64,000 nucleotides of DNA from contig JAUSBJ010000009.1 of NCBI GenBank assembly GCA_030652035.1, positions 124,001-188,000 of the forward strand. Direction: 5' to 3'. Origin of the DNA: Sulfurimicrobium sp. Its GTDB lineage: Bacteria; Pseudomonadota; Gammaproteobacteria; Burkholderiales; Sulfuricellaceae. Position numbers and translations under genes: made by a program. The notes under the pieces are model-generated. The model saw only the letters and a list, made by a program, of their open reading frames with translations, had not been told where the DNA came from and searched no databases. Numbering within the stretch: the stretch's first letter is position 1; every line of letters starts with the position of its first letter. Of this stretch, positions 18,216 through 26,895 are shown one piece after another.

Positions 18216-18752
18216 TCAAAAAAGCACGAAGAAGCCGTCGGCAAAATAGATGAGGCCGACAAGCCCGGTGGCGATTCCTGAAGCCCATACCAGCTTTTTC
18301 TTCAACAGTCCTGCAATTGAAGAAAGCAGGATGGCGATCTGCAGGTAGATCACTGCGATACCAAAATCCTTGGCATGGATCTGTGCCTCGTCGCGGACCA
18401 GCTCAAGGTGTTTGGCTTCCTGCTGAATGCCGAGTTTTTCCTGTTCATACTTGTCGACTTTCTTGTGGTAGTCCGCAATTTTTTCCCGGTAGGCATCGGC
18501 CACGTCTGGTGAGGACAGATGGGTGACGCCGCGCAGTTCGAGATCGAGTTTTTCCAGTTGCATCTGGTACAGATAGCCCTTGATGGCCTTGGCCTGGTAA
18601 AAGGCCCACTGGTCGGAAGCCTGTGACTGGCTCATCAGTGAACGTGAGGAAAAGCCGGCTCCCTTGAAGGTGGAGAGGGTGGCGCAAACCGCGAAAATGA
18701 TCGTGGTCAGGGCCAGCCAGTTGAGCCAGGGTTCTTTCTTGTCGTCAGCCAT
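18216..18752 (-). CDS. DUF4337 domain membrane protein
   Basis: A 178-residue protein with an N-terminal transmembrane helix (about 12-30, WLALTTIIFAVCATLSTF), a long extracytoplasmic helical region (YQMQLEKLDLEL, YHKKVDKYEQEKLGIQQEAKHLE) and two C-terminal helices (about 128-176). The shape and the FSSRSLMSQSQASDQWAFYQAK block match DUF4337. The function is unknown. It starts 14 bases after the czcA-type gene and is probably the last gene of the efflux operon. The 227 bp between it and the DUF3683 start show no convincing feature. Confidence 0.8.
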   Translation of the reverse strand: MADDKKEPWLNWLALTTIIFAVCATLSTFKGAGFSSRSLMSQSQASDQWAFYQAKAIKGYLYQMQLEKLDLELRGVTHLSSPDVADAYREKIADYHKKVDKYEQEKLGIQQEAKHLELVRDEAQIHAKDFGIAVIYLQIAILLSSIAGLLKKKLVWASGIATGLVGLIYFADGFFVLF

Positions 18753-18766
18753 GGTGAATCTCCTTG

Positions 18767-21700
18767 TTATTGCGGATTGTCCTGGTCATCGCTGAAGATC
18801 GGAAATAGCAGCGGCAAGAGGATCAGCGTGAGCAGCGTGGCTGAAACCAGTCCACCCACGATGACTACCGCAAAAGGCCGCTGTGTTTCCGAGCCAATGC
18901 CGTGCGACAGGGCGGCGGGCAAGAGGCCGAGACCTGCCATCAGGGCGGTCATCAGGATCGGGCGCAGCCGCCTTACTGCTCCTTCAATCACGCTTTCGGA
19001 AACGCTCATGCCGTTCAAGACCAGTTCCTTGATTTGCTCCACCATGATCACGCCGTTTTGCACGGAGATGCCGGCGACGGCAATGAAACCGACCGCGGCA
19101 GAAACCGAAAGGTGCAATCCGGCCAGTGCCAGGCCGGCCAGTCCGCCGATCAGGGTGAAGGGGATCATCAGCAGCACCAGCAAGGCATTCTTGAGCGAGC
19201 GGAAGGCCCAGAACAGGACAAAGAAAATCAGCACGATGGAGATCGGCACGATAACTGCCAGGCGCTTCATTGCGCGTTGCTGATTTTCGAACTGGCCGCC
19301 CCAGGTGATTCTGTAACCGGGCGGCAGTTGAACTTCAGCGTTGACCCGGCCCATGGCTTCCTTCACGAAGCTGCCCTGATCTCGGCCAAGCAGATTGGCC
19401 TTGACCGAGGCGATACGCCCACCGGACTCGCGATTGATGCGGGTGGCTCCCTGCCGGGTTTCGATGCTTGCAAGCGACCCCAGCGGGACACTGCCATTGC
19501 CTCCGGGCAGCGCGATTGGAAGCCCAGATACATCGTCCACTGCGTCGCGGAACGGTTTGTCCAGACGAATAGTGACGTCGAAGCGCCGGTCTGCATCGTA
19601 AAAACTGTTGACCACCACACCTGCCAGTGTGGCTTGCAGGGTGGCGTTGATGTCGCTGATATTGAGGCCGTAGCGGGCAAGCTTGTCACGGTCTGCGGTG
19701 ATATTGAGTTCGGTCTGTCCGCCCACCTTGATGGCGGCGACATCCGTGGCGCCACGGATGCTGGCAAGAATGCCCGCGATCTGTTCGGCCTTGGCTTCCA
19801 GGATTTCCAGGTCTGGACCGAATACCTTTACCGCGATCTCCCCTTTCACGCCGCTGATGGCTTCTTCCACGTTGTCCTCGATTACCTGCGAGAAATTGGT
19901 GGGTACGCCGGGAATGTTGTGGATACGTTTCCCCATATCGGCGATCAGGGCCTCCTTGTCCTCGAAGCGCCATTTGCCATGTGGCTTCAGGTCGGCGAGG
20001 ATTTCCAGGTTATTCGGCCCCTTGGGGTCTGTGCCGTCATCGGGGCGTCCGACATGGGTAATGACATTATTCACTTCCGGATAGGTCAGCAAAATACTGC
20101 GCACTTCCCGCTCCACCTCTTTGGTTTTGTCCAGATGGGTAGAGGGGGGGAGTGAAATGGTCAGCCAGATATTGCCCTCATCCAGTTTTGGCAAAAATTC
20201 GCTGCCCAGTTGGGGGGCCAGCACCAGCGTGATTGCCAGCAGTGCCAGCGCACCAGCCACGATGTGCCAGCGTAGCGCCTGAGTGCGCAGCAGCAGTTGG
20301 CGGTAGCGCTCTTGCAGTACGTGTGTCCAGTGACTGTGTTTTTCCTCCATGGAATGCTTTTTCATGGTGTAGGACAGCAGTGCCGGGATCAGCGTGACGG
20401 TAAGCAGAATCGCGCCGAGCAGGGCGAAGCTCAGGGTGTAGGTCATGGGCGAGAAGATTTTCCCCTCCACACGCTGGAAGGTGAAAATCGGCAGGAAGGC
20501 GAGAATGATGATGGCCTTGGAAAACAGGATTGGCCGCCCCATCTCGATTGAGGTCATCTTAAGGGTATGGATGCGCCAGCCATAGGTGTCGTGGTTGGGA
20601 ACGTGATCTCCGGCCGTCATGGTGAGGCGCACCATCAGCGCTTCGACCAGCACCACTGCACTGTCGATGATGATACCGAAGTCGATGGCGCCTAGCGAGA
20701 TCAGGTTGGCCGATACTCCGCGCACATGCATCATGATGAAGGCAAAGAGCAGAGACAGGGGAATCACCGCAGCGACGATTAAAGCGGCACGCCAGTTTTT
20801 GAGGAAGATGATCAGAATGGCAATTACAAGAATAGCGCCCACCACCAGATTCTCGCTCACCGTTTGCACGGTATGCTGGATCAGCCGCGTGCGATCATAA
20901 AATGGCTTAATGCTTACGCCGGGCGGCAGGCGATGGCTGACCAGAGCGATTTTTTCCTTGAGATCCTCTACCACCTTGGCGGCATTCTGCCCCTTGGTCA
21001 TGACCACGATGCCCTGTACGACATCGTCCTGTGCATTGAAGGCGACGATTCCGGAGCGGGTACGTCCCCCAGTGGTGATTTCGGCGATATCCGAAACCAG
21101 AACCGGTTTGCCATCGCGTGATGTCACCACCGTACGGCCGATGTCGGAGAGACTTTGGAATAGGCCAATAGAGCGAATGACCAGTGCCTCATCGCCCCGC
21201 TTCATCAGGCCACCACCATTGTTGGCGCTATTATTTCCCACTGCCTGAGCGACCTGATCAATGCCGACGTTGAATTTCTTCAGCGCATAGGGATTGACGC
21301 GCACCTGATATTCTTTCACCGAACCACCGAAACTGATTACATCCGCAACCCCGGGCGTGGTGCGCAGAATGGGGCGGATCATCCAGTCCTGAATGGCACG
21401 AGCTTCATGCAGCGGCATCCCGGCAGGTATGTCGAGCACATAGCGATACACTTCGCCCACGGCGGTGGCCAGCGGTGCCAGAGAAGGTTGCAGACCGGGT
21501 GGAAGATTAACGTTCTGGAGTTTTTCCAGCACCTGCTGGCGGGCAAAGTAATCGTCGGTGCGTTCGGAAAAAGTGAGTGTTACCACCGACAGACCCGTGA
21601 TGGAAACCGAGCGCAGCTGGGTGAGATGCGGAACCCCGCTCATTTCCATCTCGATCGGTAACGTGACGCTGCGTTCGACCTCTGCGGGTGCCTGACCGGG

Positions 21701-21859
21701 CGCCTGGGTGACGACCTGTACCTGGACATCCTGCACATCGGGGAAGGCCTCGATGGGTACGTTTTGCAAGGCGTACCAGCCGCCAATGGCAAGAAGTGCT
21801 GCCGCTACCAGGATGAATATGCGTTGTTGCAGGGCAAAGGTGATGAGTTTCTCAAGCAT
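18767..21859 (-). CDS. czcA: Heavy-metal efflux RND transporter, CzcA family
   Basis: Inner-membrane proton-antiport pump of about 1030 residues with the 12-helix RND layout and two large periplasmic loops. In helix 4 the sequence AIDFGIIIDSAVVLVE (about 390-405) carries the Asp, Asp and Glu set typical of the CzcA/CnrA divalent-cation group; the Cu/Ag pump CusA lacks the DFG form. Zn, Co, Cd or Ni is therefore more likely than Cu(I). The start at 21859 (MLEKLITFALQQRIF) lies 1 base after the czcB-type stop; a longer reading would run back into that gene. The metal is inferred. Confidence 0.9.
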   Translation of the reverse strand: MLEKLITFALQQRIFILVAAALLAIGGWYALQNVPIEAFPDVQDVQVQVVTQAPGQAPAEVERSVTLPIEMEMSGVPHLTQLRSVSITGLSVVTLTFSERTDDYFARQQVLEKLQNVNLPPGLQPSLAPLATAVGEVYRYVLDIPAGMPLHEARAIQDWMIRPILRTTPGVADVISFGGSVKEYQVRVNPYALKKFNVGIDQVAQAVGNNSANNGGGLMKRGDEALVIRSIGLFQSLSDIGRTVVTSRDGKPVLVSDIAEITTGGRTRSGIVAFNAQDDVVQGIVVMTKGQNAAKVVEDLKEKIALVSHRLPPGVSIKPFYDRTRLIQHTVQTVSENLVVGAILVIAILIIFLKNWRAALIVAAVIPLSLLFAFIMMHVRGVSANLISLGAIDFGIIIDSAVVLVEALMVRLTMTAGDHVPNHDTYGWRIHTLKMTSIEMGRPILFSKAIIILAFLPIFTFQRVEGKIFSPMTYTLSFALLGAILLTVTLIPALLSYTMKKHSMEEKHSHWTHVLQERYRQLLLRTQALRWHIVAGALALLAITLVLAPQLGSEFLPKLDEGNIWLTISLPPSTHLDKTKEVEREVRSILLTYPEVNNVITHVGRPDDGTDPKGPNNLEILADLKPHGKWRFEDKEALIADMGKRIHNIPGVPTNFSQVIEDNVEEAISGVKGEIAVKVFGPDLEILEAKAEQIAGILASIRGATDVAAIKVGGQTELNITADRDKLARYGLNISDINATLQATLAGVVVNSFYDADRRFDVTIRLDKPFRDAVDDVSGLPIALPGGNGSVPLGSLASIETRQGATRINRESGGRIASVKANLLGRDQGSFVKEAMGRVNAEVQLPPGYRITWGGQFENQQRAMKRLAVIVPISIVLIFFVLFWAFRSLKNALLVLLMIPFTLIGGLAGLALAGLHLSVSAAVGFIAVAGISVQNGVIMVEQIKELVLNGMSVSESVIEGAVRRLRPILMTALMAGLGLLPAALSHGIGSETQRPFAVVIVGGLVSATLLTLILLPLLFPIFSDDQDNPQ

Positions 21860-21860
21860 G

Positions 21861-22979
21861 CTATTTCCTGCCGCTTGCCAGTTCAGAATTGAGCAGCAGA
21901 GCACCTGTCGTCACCACCCGCTCGCCGCTTTTTAGGCCGGCCTTGATCACGCTTTGCTCGCGCCCTTGTGTGGACAGCAAAACACGGCGCCTTTTCAGCG
22001 CACCCGGCGCGGTCTCGACAAACACGAAAGTGTTCAAACCCTCGGTGATCAACGCGGTATTGGGCACTTGCAGCGCGTTGCGACCTTTATCCACCAGCGG
22101 CGTTATGCGTGCGTACATTTCTGGTTTGAGCGATCCCTCCGGATTGTCCAGAATGCACCGTACCTGGACGCGGCGCGAGGCGGGGTCGAGTGCTACCCCA
22201 ATGCTGGCGACTTTCCCCGCGAAGCGTTTTCCCGGGTAGGCATCCACTTCCACGCTGATAGTCTGATTGACGTGAACCTTGCCTAGATCGCGCTCGGACA
22301 GGTCGACGCTGGCCCAGAGGTGGTTGGGGTCAGTGATGACATAAAGCGGGGCCGGATTGTCCGGGCGTATTTCCGCGCCAGGATTGGCCTGGCGCTCGGC
22401 AACGATGCCCGTGATCGGCGCGCGCAGGGCAAATCGCCCGTCCAGTCCGGCCGTGCTGCCCGAGGTGAGATTTTTCATGCGGGCATGGGCGCGGCTGGCC
22501 TCGGCTTGCGACTGCTTGAGATCGGCATCGGCAGATTCGAAATCTTTTTTCGCCAGAACCTCGCCTTCAAAAAGGGTCTTGGCGCGCTGATAAGCAAGGT
22601 TTTTCAGGTGCAGATCAACATCTGCCTTGCGCTGGTCCGCAAGGGCGCTACCCAGGTCCGGAGAATCCAGCCAGAGCAGGGGCTGGCCGGCCTTGACGTG
22701 GTCGCCGGGCTGGGCAACGAGCTTGACTACCCGCCCTGCAATGGGCGAGCTGACGCGGCTGGTGCGGTTTTCATCATAGGCAATGCGTCCGTTGAGCGGT
22801 TCGCTCGCGGGCTCGGGGATTTCAGCTACCGGCTGGATACGCAGATAATTGAGTTGTGGCGCGCCGGGGGAATATCGCAGCACTTGGACTGCTGCGCCAC
22901 CTGCAGCCAGCGCTTCGCCGCCATGGCTCAGGGGCAGGATGGCGCAAGATGCCAGTAACAGTAAATAGCGTGCTTTCAT
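21861..22979 (-). CDS. czcB: RND efflux periplasmic adaptor, CzcB/CusB family
   Basis: Membrane fusion protein of 372 residues linking the RND pump to the outer-membrane channel. It has an N-terminal signal peptide, an ISSPIAGRVVKLVAQPGDHVKAGQPL-like lipoyl half near residue 80, a helical hairpin about 120-170 and the beta-barrel region (GNAEI..LWASVDLSERDLGKV). It lacks the His-rich N-terminal extension found in some Zn-binding CzcB proteins. Its ATG overlaps the czcC-type stop (22976-22979), and the pump gene follows 1 base after its own stop, so translation is coupled. Confidence 0.88.
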   Translation of the reverse strand: MKARYLLLLASCAILPLSHGGEALAAGGAAVQVLRYSPGAPQLNYLRIQPVAEIPEPASEPLNGRIAYDENRTSRVSSPIAGRVVKLVAQPGDHVKAGQPLLWLDSPDLGSALADQRKADVDLHLKNLAYQRAKTLFEGEVLAKKDFESADADLKQSQAEASRAHARMKNLTSGSTAGLDGRFALRAPITGIVAERQANPGAEIRPDNPAPLYVITDPNHLWASVDLSERDLGKVHVNQTISVEVDAYPGKRFAGKVASIGVALDPASRRVQVRCILDNPEGSLKPEMYARITPLVDKGRNALQVPNTALITEGLNTFVFVETAPGALKRRRVLLSTQGREQSVIKAGLKSGERVVTTGALLLNSELASGRK

Positions 22980-24232
22980 AATTTTTCTCTTGTCATACTG
23001 ATTTGCCAGGCGCTTAGCGCTTTGGCGTAATTTGAACAGGCTCCGGCTGTTTCGAGCTGGATCGAGCGCAGCGTACGGCGGGCGTCGAACAGGTCCAGCA
23101 AGGGCAAGGCGCCACGCTGGTAGGCGAATTCGGCTGCTGCTGCTGATTTTTCGGCCTTTGCCAGCAACTCGTTGCGGTAGCGGGCCACGAGTTCGGCGGT
23201 GGACTCCAGATCGCTGCGGATACGACCAAGCTCACTTCTGGCCGCGGCCCGCACCTGCTCCAGGTCCTCAAGCGCCGCGCTGTAGTCGCTCTCGGCGCGC
23301 CGGATTTCGCCTTCATACTGGTAGTTGAGCTGGAGCGGAAAGGAAATGCCGATGCCCACGGTGTTGCGCGCATCGGGTGGATAGTGCTCGTATTGCATAC
23401 CGACCGATACATCGCGCTTGAGCAATGCGCGTGCCTGGGCGCGGCGTGCATCCGCGAAGGCGACTCGTGCCTGCGCGGAGCGGATGTCGGGGCGGGTGTC
23501 GAGCAATGACTCCAGATCCAGTCCGGCGAGTGCCTGGACCTCGGGCCAGAGATCGCTGGCGTGGATTTGCGCGGCCTGTTTCTCCGCACCGATCAGGTAG
23601 GCTAGAGCGATCTGGGCTTTTTCCTGTTCTGCCTGGGACTGCCGTAGATCATTGCTGGCCCGAGCCGCCTCGACTTGCAGGCGTGCCAACTCGGTCGGCG
23701 CGACGTCTCCCGCTTTGAGGCGCAGATGGGCTGCGCCGACGGATTTTTCATACAGCGCTACCGTCTGGCGATTGATCCGTTCCTTATCCTGTGCCAGGAG
23801 CAAGTCGTAGTAGGCGCTGGCGAGGGCGATGCGTTGCTGGCGGATTATCTCGCTGGTATCTGCCTCTCCACTTTTGATGGCCTGTTCCGCTGTGCGGATG
23901 CGCAGTTCACGCTTGTCTCCGCGCTCGATGGACTGCTCCAGCCGCATCACGCTATCGAGCGGCTTGTCCCAGTACTTGCCGGCCGGCTTGCGTTCGACGC
24001 TGATGCTGGTGACGCCCAGCGAGAGGGTGGGGTTCGGGCGTTGCGCTGCACTGATACGGTCGGCGCGCAGGCCTTCCACCATGCGCTCTGCGCTCTGGAT
24101 TCCGTGGTTGTGTGCCAGCAAAAGTGCCTCGGCCTGCGACAGGGTGAGCGTGCCCAGCGCGGCAGGCTCGGCATGGGCCGTGGTACATAGCAGTAAAGCC
24201 AGCACGACCAGAGAAGCGCGATAAACTTGCAT
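22976..24232 (-). CDS. czcC: TolC-type outer-membrane efflux channel, CzcC/CusC family
   Basis: Outer-membrane factor of 418 residues with a clear signal peptide (LVVLALLLCTTAHA) and two OEP repeats made of long helices (GDKRELRIRTAEQAIKSG, GDVAPTELARLQVEAARA). In the operon order C-B-A-DUF4337 it provides the exit duct of the tripartite pump. It is the first gene of the operon and is transcribed divergently from a two-component system. Confidence 0.88.
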   Translation of the reverse strand: MQVYRASLVVLALLLCTTAHAEPAALGTLTLSQAEALLLAHNHGIQSAERMVEGLRADRISAAQRPNPTLSLGVTSISVERKPAGKYWDKPLDSVMRLEQSIERGDKRELRIRTAEQAIKSGEADTSEIIRQQRIALASAYYDLLLAQDKERINRQTVALYEKSVGAAHLRLKAGDVAPTELARLQVEAARASNDLRQSQAEQEKAQIALAYLIGAEKQAAQIHASDLWPEVQALAGLDLESLLDTRPDIRSAQARVAFADARRAQARALLKRDVSVGMQYEHYPPDARNTVGIGISFPLQLNYQYEGEIRRAESDYSAALEDLEQVRAAARSELGRIRSDLESTAELVARYRNELLAKAEKSAAAAEFAYQRGALPLLDLFDARRTLRSIQLETAGACSNYAKALSAWQISMTREKL

Positions 24233-24281
24233 ACGTGATGCCTAATTGGGATCGTTATCGCGTGGCATAATAAATGCCTAA

Positions 24282-24300
24282 CCTTTCACCTTCCTTTCAC
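24282..24300. promoter_or_regulatory. Direct-repeat operator candidate between efflux operon and two-component system
   Basis: CCTTTCAC occurs twice with an 11-bp start-to-start distance, the phasing typical of OmpR-family regulator dimers. It lies 13 bases before the TTG start of the response regulator and about 50 bases before czcC on the other strand, so it could serve one or both directions. A small palindrome, GGCATAATAAATGCC (24264-24278), lies next to it and contains a possible -10 (CATAAT). Confidence 0.45.
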
Positions 24301-24312
24301 GGGAACCCGGCT

Positions 24313-24984
24313 TTGAGAATATTGATCATCGAGGATGACGTCCCGCTGGCGGACAGTCTGATCACTTCGCTGAAACAGGCGGAATATGGCGTGGACTGGG
24401 CCAAGGACGGCCAGGAGGCGGACTATGTTCTGGCGCACCAGGATTATGACCTGATCGTGCTGGATCTGGGGCTGCCCAAGCTGGACGGCTTTCAGGTGTT
24501 GAAGCGGCAGCGCGAGCGCAAGCCTCACTCCCCGGTGCTGGTCCTGACGGCGCGAGATGCACTGGGTGACCGGGTGAAGGGCCTCGACCTCGGGGCGGAT
24601 GATTACATGACCAAGCCTTTCGAGTTGCCCGAGCTTGAGGCGCGTATCCGAGCCTTGTTGCGGCGCACCAGTTGGGGTGGAAAAGAACGAATAGGTTTGG
24701 GCAACCTGTCCTTCGATGCCAGTGGAAGGCGCCTCTATTGCGGAGAGCGGGCGATTGACCTTTCTGCGCGTGAACTGGGCATTTTCGAAATCCTGTTGCG
24801 GCGCGTTGGCAAAGTGGTGAGCAAGGAACAACTGCTTGAAGGTCTTTACGGATGGGAAGGTGAAACGGGTGACAATGCGATCGAAGTCTATATCCACCGC
24901 CTGCGCAAGAAGATCGACGGGGGCAGCGTCAGCATCTTGACGGTGCGTGGCCTTGGCTACCTGATGGATGCGCAGCAAGCGTGA
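24313..24984 (+). CDS. OmpR-family response regulator (metal-efflux linked)
   Basis: Response regulator of 223 residues. The receiver has the acidic pair at 8-9, Asp51 in VLDLGLPKLDG and Lys in YMTKPFELPE. The winged helix has LSARELGIFEILLRRVGKVVSKEQLLEGLYGW and the IEVYIHRLRKKI recognition helix, resembling QseB/PmrA/CopR-like regulators. The TTG at 24313 (MRILIIEDD) is preferred: an ATG at 24274 in the same frame would place the direct-repeat operator inside the coding region. It overlaps the kinase gene by ATGA. Divergence from czcCBA suggests control of metal efflux (inference). Confidence 0.88.
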   Translation: MRILIIEDDVPLADSLITSLKQAEYGVDWAKDGQEADYVLAHQDYDLIVLDLGLPKLDGFQVLKRQRERKPHSPVLVLTARDALGDRVKGLDLGADDYMTKPFELPELEARIRALLRRTSWGGKERIGLGNLSFDASGRRLYCGERAIDLSARELGIFEILLRRVGKVVSKEQLLEGLYGWEGETGDNAIEVYIHRLRKKIDGGSVSILTVRGLGYLMDAQQA

Positions 24985-26387
24985 TGCTTTCCCTGAACCA
25001 TTCGTTGCGTCGCAAGCTGCTGGTCTGGCTGCTGCTGCCGATGCTTTCCCTGTGGCTGGCGGGAGCGGTGGCAGCCTATTTTATGGCGCTCAATTTTACC
25101 AATATTGCCTACGACCGTACGCTGTTCGACTCCACCCGCTCGCTCGCTGAGCAGGTCAGGGTCGTTGATGATATCGCTGTGGTTGAACTGCCGCGCACGG
25201 CCTTGCAAATCCTGCTTTCCGACGAGCGCGACCGGGTTTATTACCAGATTGTCGGGCGTAGGGGGCAGTTGATTTCCGGAGAGCCCGATCTGCCCAGGCC
25301 GTCGATCCATGACCGGATTGGCGTGCCGATCCTGCATGACGGCGAGTTGCACGGCGAGAAGCTGCGCATTGCTTCGCTTTATGTCATTCCCATTGGAGAA
25401 TTGACCGGAAGGACGGTTCTGATCCAGGTGGCGGAAACGCTAAACAAGCGGCATATCCTTGCAAGCGAAATTCTGACCAGCATGCTCGCCCCTCAGCTGG
25501 GGCTGATTTTGCTGGCGGCCCTCATCGTCTGGTACGGGGTCGGACGGGGGCTGCTCCCGCTCTCCGAGGTGCAGCGCGAGATCGCCAGCCGTTCGCATCG
25601 CGACCTGAGTCCGCTGTCGGAAGTGGCGGCGCCAGAGGAGGTGCAGCCGCTGATTCACGCCATCAACGAACTGATGGGACGGCTTGACCATGCTCTCGGC
25701 TCTCAGCAGCGCTTCATTGCGGATGCCGCGCACCAGTTGCGCACCCCGCTTGCCGGGCTCAAGGCACAGACTGACCTGGCGCTGCGCCAGAGTGAGCCCG
25801 AAAGCTTGCACCACGCGCTCGAACAGCTCTCGACCAGTGCCGGACGTACCGTGCGCCTGGTCAATCAGATGCTGGCGCTGGCGCGCGTCGAGCCAGGCGC
25901 GGACAAGGCGCTGGAACTGTTGTCCCTCAATCTTGCCGCCCTGGCGCGAGAGATCACCATGGAATGGGTGCCCCAGGCACTGCGCAAGACGATTGATCTG
26001 GGCTTTGAAGGGTCTGCCGGGCCAGCCTGGATCAAGGGGGACTCGCTGCGTCTGAAAATGCTGATCGATAACCTGATCGACAATGCCCTGCGCTATACCC
26101 CGTCTGGCGGCAAGGTGACGGTCCAAGTGACGAAGGCCGAAGCGTTTGTTGTATTGACAGTGGTAGACAACGGCCCCGGTATTCCAGCCGAGGAGAGGAA
26201 GCTGGTGCTTGAGCGCTTCTACCGGGTACTGGGCAGCGGTGAGGAAGGCAGTGGCCTGGGGTTGGCCATTGTCCATGAAATCGCACTGCTGCATGATGCC
26301 AGGGTGGAAATCGATACGCCCGAAGCGGGAACGGGAGTCGTGTTCCGGTTGATGTTTCCTGTGCCGCTGGGCATGAACTCACCATGA
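24981..26387 (+). CDS. Sensor histidine kinase (QseC/CopS-like)
   Basis: Membrane kinase of 468 residues. TM1 is at about 12-35 (LLVWLLLPMLSLWLAGAVAA) and a periplasmic sensor of about 130 residues (35-165) follows. TM2 is near 170-190 (LGLILLAALIVWYGVG), then HAMP and H-box AAHQLRTPLAGLK with His near 251. The HATPase domain has the N-box DNLIDNALRYTP and G-boxes DNGPGIP and GSGLGLAIV. The periplasmic region starts like 2CSK_N domains. I see no His/Met-rich metal site, so the signal is uncertain. Its start overlaps the regulator stop. Confidence 0.88.
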   Translation: MMLSLNHSLRRKLLVWLLLPMLSLWLAGAVAAYFMALNFTNIAYDRTLFDSTRSLAEQVRVVDDIAVVELPRTALQILLSDERDRVYYQIVGRRGQLISGEPDLPRPSIHDRIGVPILHDGELHGEKLRIASLYVIPIGELTGRTVLIQVAETLNKRHILASEILTSMLAPQLGLILLAALIVWYGVGRGLLPLSEVQREIASRSHRDLSPLSEVAAPEEVQPLIHAINELMGRLDHALGSQQRFIADAAHQLRTPLAGLKAQTDLALRQSEPESLHHALEQLSTSAGRTVRLVNQMLALARVEPGADKALELLSLNLAALAREITMEWVPQALRKTIDLGFEGSAGPAWIKGDSLRLKMLIDNLIDNALRYTPSGGKVTVQVTKAEAFVVLTVVDNGPGIPAEERKLVLERFYRVLGSGEEGSGLGLAIVHEIALLHDARVEIDTPEAGTGVVFRLMFPVPLGMNSP

Positions 26388-26465
26388 TTCTTTATGAACC
26401 TGGGAACCCTATTTGGTCCACGGGGCACACGGGGATCACCGCAAAAACCGCCTGCCGGATTGTGT

Positions 26466-26885
26466 TCAGGTGCTGGCAAAGGCGACCACGCCATAGCGCG
26501 CGCCCTTGCCCAGCAGCATGAACAGGGCTGCGTGCCAGGGGTTGATGCGCAGCCATCCGGCTGCCACGCACAAGGCATCGCCAATCAGTGGCGCCCAGGC
26601 CAGCAGCAGGACCGGACTGCCATGGCGCTGTAGCCATTCAACGCTGCGATGATGGCGATCCTTCGGGAATAGCCGCCCCAGCATGTAGGACGTCATGGCG
26701 CCGAGCGTGTTGCCGATGGTGGCGGTGAGCAATGCTAACCAGAGCAGTTGAGGGTGCAGTTTGAGCAGCACGAACAGTACGGCTTCGGAGCCTCCAGGCA
26801 ACACGGTGGCGCCAAGAAAGCTGGAAAAAAAAAGCGTCCACAGGCTGGATTCATCGCCCATCAGCCAGTCAGTAAAATTTTCCAT
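26466..26885 (-). CDS. YqaA family membrane protein (DedA-like)
   Basis: A 139-residue protein with three or four hydrophobic helices and the FLGATVLPGGSEAVLFVLL segment typical of YqaA/SNARE-associated (DedA-type) proteins. A conserved Gly-Pro-like re-entrant region and LLAWAPLIGDALCVAAGWLR near residue 95 fit the family. The role is not established, perhaps lipid or proton-linked transport. It lies 10 bases after rodA on the same strand and may be the tail of that operon. Confidence 0.8.
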   Translation of the reverse strand: MENFTDWLMGDESSLWTLFFSSFLGATVLPGGSEAVLFVLLKLHPQLLWLALLTATIGNTLGAMTSYMLGRLFPKDRHHRSVEWLQRHGSPVLLLAWAPLIGDALCVAAGWLRINPWHAALFMLLGKGARYGVVAFAST

Positions 26886-26895
26886 TGAGGCGCGA

